Positions 5,795-7,955 of a stretch of 7,955 bases of DNA are shown here, piece by piece. The DNA comes from DASTCC01 sp035711465 (GTDB lineage Bacteria > Acidobacteriota > Vicinamibacteria > Vicinamibacterales > SCN-69-37): positions 1-7,955 of the forward strand of contig DASTCC010000439.1 in assembly GCA_035711465.1 (NCBI GenBank), read 5' to 3'. The notes under the pieces are model-generated. The model searched no databases. It saw only the letters and a program-made list of their open reading frames with translations, and was not told the DNA's origin. Positions within the stretch are counted from its first letter, which is position 1, and every line of letters starts with the position of its first letter. Made by a program: the position numbers and the translations under genes.

Positions 5795-7543
5795 ATGAGC
5801 CCACCCCGCCGGCCGACCCGGACCAGCCGCGACCTGGAGGGCGAGCTCGCCGCCGTGAGCAGCGAGTGCTCGACGCTTCGGCGCGAGTGCGACGACCTCA
5901 CCCGGCGCCTCGACGCGCGCACGGCCGACCTGGAGCGGGCGCACCGCCAGGTCGCAGACGCGCTCAAGGCCGCCCGCGCCGCTGAAAGCGTCAAGGCCGA
6001 GTTCCTGGCGAACATGAGCCACGAGCTGCGCACGCCGATGCACGGCCTGCTCGGGACGACCGAGCTGCTGCTCACGACCCCGCTCTCGCCAGAGCAGGAA
6101 GAGTACGTCGGCCTGCTGCGATCGTCGGCGCACACCATGCTCGACGTGGTCAGCGGCATTCTCGATTTTTCGAAGGTGTCGTCCGGCGCGCTCGAGCTCG
6201 AACCGACCGACTTCGCGCTGCGCGAGACGGTCGGCGCCGTCGTCCGATCGACGGCCGGTCCGGCGCTGCAGAAAGGCCTCGAGGTCACGTGTTTCGTCGA
6301 CCCCCGCGCGCCGGATGGGGTCCATGGCGACGGCTCGCGCCTTCGCCAGATCCTCGGCAACCTGATTGGCAACGCAATCAAGTTCACCGCGCGCGGCGAG
6401 GTGGGCGTGGCGATCGACGTCGAGGTGATCGACCGCGTCTCGCGGACGTGCGTGCTCCACGCGATCGTGCGCGACACCGGCATCGGCATCCCGGGCGACA
6501 AGCTCGATTCGATCTTCGAACCGTTCACGCAGGCCGATGGATCGCTGACGCGGCGCTACGGCGGCACCGGCCTGGGCCTGACGATCGTCCGCCGGCTGGT
6601 GGATCTGATGGGCGGCCGTGTCTGGGTGCGCAGCACGCCCGGCAGCGGCAGCGAATTCCATTTCACCGTGCGGCTCGGATTGAACGACGCCGTGGCCGAC
6701 GTGTCCGCGTCGCACGTGCGCAGTCTGGCGGGCCTGCCGGTCCTGGTCGTCGACGACAACGCGACCAATCGCCGCATCCTGCAGGTGCAGCTCTCACACG
6801 CCGGCCTGCGCCCGACGATCGTCGACAGCGGCATCCGGGCGCTCGAATCGCTCGACCGCGCCGCGTGGGCCGGACAGCCGTTCCGCGCGATGGTCCTCGA
6901 CGTGCAGATGCCCGATATGGACGGCTTTGCCGTGGTCGAGCACGTGCGCAACGGCGCCGATCGTCGCGATCTGCCCATCCTCCTCCTGACCTCGGTGCCG
7001 CTCGCCGAAGCGGCCGAGCGATGCCGGGCCTTGCGCGTCGTCGCGCTCGCCAAGCCCGTGACGAGCGAGCAGATCCTGCGGGCGCTGGCGAGCGTCGTCC
7101 ACGCCGACTCGGCCCGGTTCGAGACGCTCCTCGCCGAAGCGGCCGAGCTGCCGATGCGGCCGCTGCGCATCCTCGTCGCCGAAGACACGCAGACCAATCA
7201 GCACGTCGTCCGGCGCTGGCTCGAGAAGTGGGGCCACGAAGTGGTGATGACGAGGAACGGCGTCGAGGCGCTCGACGCCATCGGCGGACAGCCCTTCGAC
7301 GCGATCCTCATGGACGTGCAGATGCCGGAGATGGACGGCCTCGAGGCCACCGCGGCGATACGCGTCCGCGAAGCCGTGGCCGGACGCCGCACGCCGATCA
7401 TCGCGATGACGGCGCACGCGCGGCAGGAAGATCGAGAGCGCTGTCTCGCCGCGGGCATGGACTACTACCTGTCCAAGCCGATCCGCGCCGAGGAGCTGCG
7501 TTTGCTGCTGGTGAAGCTGGCGGACGCGTCAGAGGCGCTGTGA
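5795..7543 (+). CDS. Soluble hybrid histidine kinase (HisKA-HATPase-REC-REC)
   Basis: From ATG 5795 (AGGG 4 nt upstream) the protein has 582 residues; GTG 5780 would add five. Order of parts: a heptad-like, charged coiled coil (about 12-65); HisKA with H76 in MSHELRTP; HATPase with N193 in NLIGNAIKFT (189-198), DTGIGIP (227-233), FEPFTQAD (241-248) and GGTGLGL (256-262); receiver 1 with D320/D321, D369, T399 and K420; receiver 2 with E463/D464, D507, T539 and K561. All catalytic and phosphoacceptor residues are present. There is no membrane segment, PAS, GAF or other input domain, so the signal must come through the coiled coil or a partner. It has no HPt of its own, but an HPt reading frame lies immediately beyond its end on the other strand. 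The type is not CheA (no P1, P2 or CheW-like domain). Target unknown. Confidence 0.93.
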   Translation: MSPPRRPTRTSRDLEGELAAVSSECSTLRRECDDLTRRLDARTADLERAHRQVADALKAARAAESVKAEFLANMSHELRTPMHGLLGTTELLLTTPLSPEQEEYVGLLRSSAHTMLDVVSGILDFSKVSSGALELEPTDFALRETVGAVVRSTAGPALQKGLEVTCFVDPRAPDGVHGDGSRLRQILGNLIGNAIKFTARGEVGVAIDVEVIDRVSRTCVLHAIVRDTGIGIPGDKLDSIFEPFTQADGSLTRRYGGTGLGLTIVRRLVDLMGGRVWVRSTPGSGSEFHFTVRLGLNDAVADVSASHVRSLAGLPVLVVDDNATNRRILQVQLSHAGLRPTIVDSGIRALESLDRAAWAGQPFRAMVLDVQMPDMDGFAVVEHVRNGADRRDLPILLLTSVPLAEAAERCRALRVVALAKPVTSEQILRALASVVHADSARFETLLAEAAELPMRPLRILVAEDTQTNQHVVRRWLEKWGHEVVMTRNGVEALDAIGGQPFDAILMDVQMPEMDGLEATAAIRVREAVAGRRTPIIAMTAHARQEDRERCLAAGMDYYLSKPIRAEELRLLLVKLADASEAL

Positions 7544-7955
7544 TTCGCGCACGGTTGCGCCAGAGAGCGTCCGATCCCACGCGGTGAGGGCGGCGAGGAG
7601 CACGTCGGTCTCGATGCGCATCCGTTCGATCAACGGGGCGAGGTCCGCCGATCCCTGCCGCGCGGCCTGCTCGGTGGCTTCGCAGAGCTCGGCGAGGGCC
7701 GCCGCCCCGACGTTCAGCACGGTGCCTTTGATGCGATGGGCGTCGCGCGCCGCGCTCGCAAGATCCCCGCTTGCCGCCGACGCAGCCAGCTTGCGCATGT
7801 AGGTCGGCAGGTCGCCGACGACGAGCGCGAGGAGCTCGCGAACCGCCTCGACGTCGCCCTCGAACAATGCGCAGATCTGCTCGGCCTCGAAAACCGGTGT
7901 TGCGCCCGTCACCTCAGCCACCAGGTCCGACAAAGCAAGAGGTGTGCCTCGACGA
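7529..7955 (-). CDS. HPt phosphotransfer domain protein, 5' end uncertain or outside the window
   Basis: Minus-strand frame, stop at 7529-7531, open to the right edge. Core reading: FEAEQICALFEGDVEAVREL, then a helix with DAHRIKGTVLNVGA, where the His (codon 7736-7738) followed by RIKG is the classic HPt phospho-His motif, then a further helix ELCEATEQAARQ. HPt domains relay phosphate between receivers. No ATG is present upstream of the core. TTG 7933 would give a 134-residue single-domain protein, but it lacks a clear ribosome site. The frame continues to the edge without a stop, so the HPt could instead be the C-terminal module of a larger protein such as another hybrid kinase. Its 3' end overlaps the hybrid kinase gene tail to tail by 15 bp. 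It is the likely phosphorelay partner of that kinase, inferred from adjacency. Confidence 0.85.
   Translation of the reverse strand, partial: RRGTPLALSDLVAEVTGATPVFEAEQICALFEGDVEAVRELLALVVGDLPTYMRKLAASAASGDLASAARDAHRIKGTVLNVGAAALAELCEATEQAARQGSADLAPLIERMRIETDVLLAALTAWDRTLSGATVRESQRL

Noticed and set aside
5516..6715. Minus-strand 399-codon open frame
   Set aside because: Antisense shadow of the hybrid kinase, no recognisable domain.

Overview
This is a roughly two-thirds GC, almost fully coding stretch of a flagellated Gram-negative bacterium's chromosome. It holds a motility and chemotaxis-output locus. I see no phage, transposon, CRISPR, tRNA or rRNA signal. The taxon cannot be fixed from sequence alone. 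The GC content, the GTGCTGG heptamer repeats and the gene style remind me of an environmental Acidobacteriota-like genome, but that is only an impression.

Layout. At the left edge a minus-strand gene runs out of the window (885 to <1). It encodes a Maf/DUF115 motility-associated protein of the flagellin-glycosylation type. A 210-bp divergent intergenic region follows. It carries seven tandem 7-bp repeats, a candidate sigma-28 (FliA) promoter and a hairpin in the presumed motA leader. To the right, a tight plus-strand cluster reads motA, motB, an HDOD protein, cheY, cheX, and a receiver fused to a degenerate CheX-like domain. Gaps are 2 nt (motA/motB), a 4-nt overlap (motB/HDOD), 26 nt, 4 nt and 50 nt. 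A second candidate sigma-28 promoter sits in the end of the HDOD gene, just ahead of cheY. After a 169-nt gap comes a soluble hybrid histidine kinase (coiled coil, HisKA, HATPase, two receivers). It meets, tail to tail with a 15-bp overlap, a minus-strand HPt phosphotransfer ORF that stays open to the right edge.

How the parts could work together. MotA and MotB form the proton-driven stator. CheY-P binds the flagellar switch, and CheX removes the phosphate from CheY-P. The receiver-CheX fusion has lost both phosphatase residues of the CheX motif (E to K, N to A). It looks like a pseudo-phosphatase under receiver control, possibly a regulator or partner of the neighbouring CheX/CheY pair. The hybrid kinase and the separate HPt together supply the parts of a His-Asp-His-Asp phosphorelay, and the orphan receiver of the fusion protein is a plausible end point. 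Maf would glycosylate flagellin, tying filament modification to stator expression through the shared divergent promoter region. The least ordinary items are the receiver/pseudo-CheX fusion beside an intact CheX, and the G-rich heptamer repeat between the divergent motility genes.
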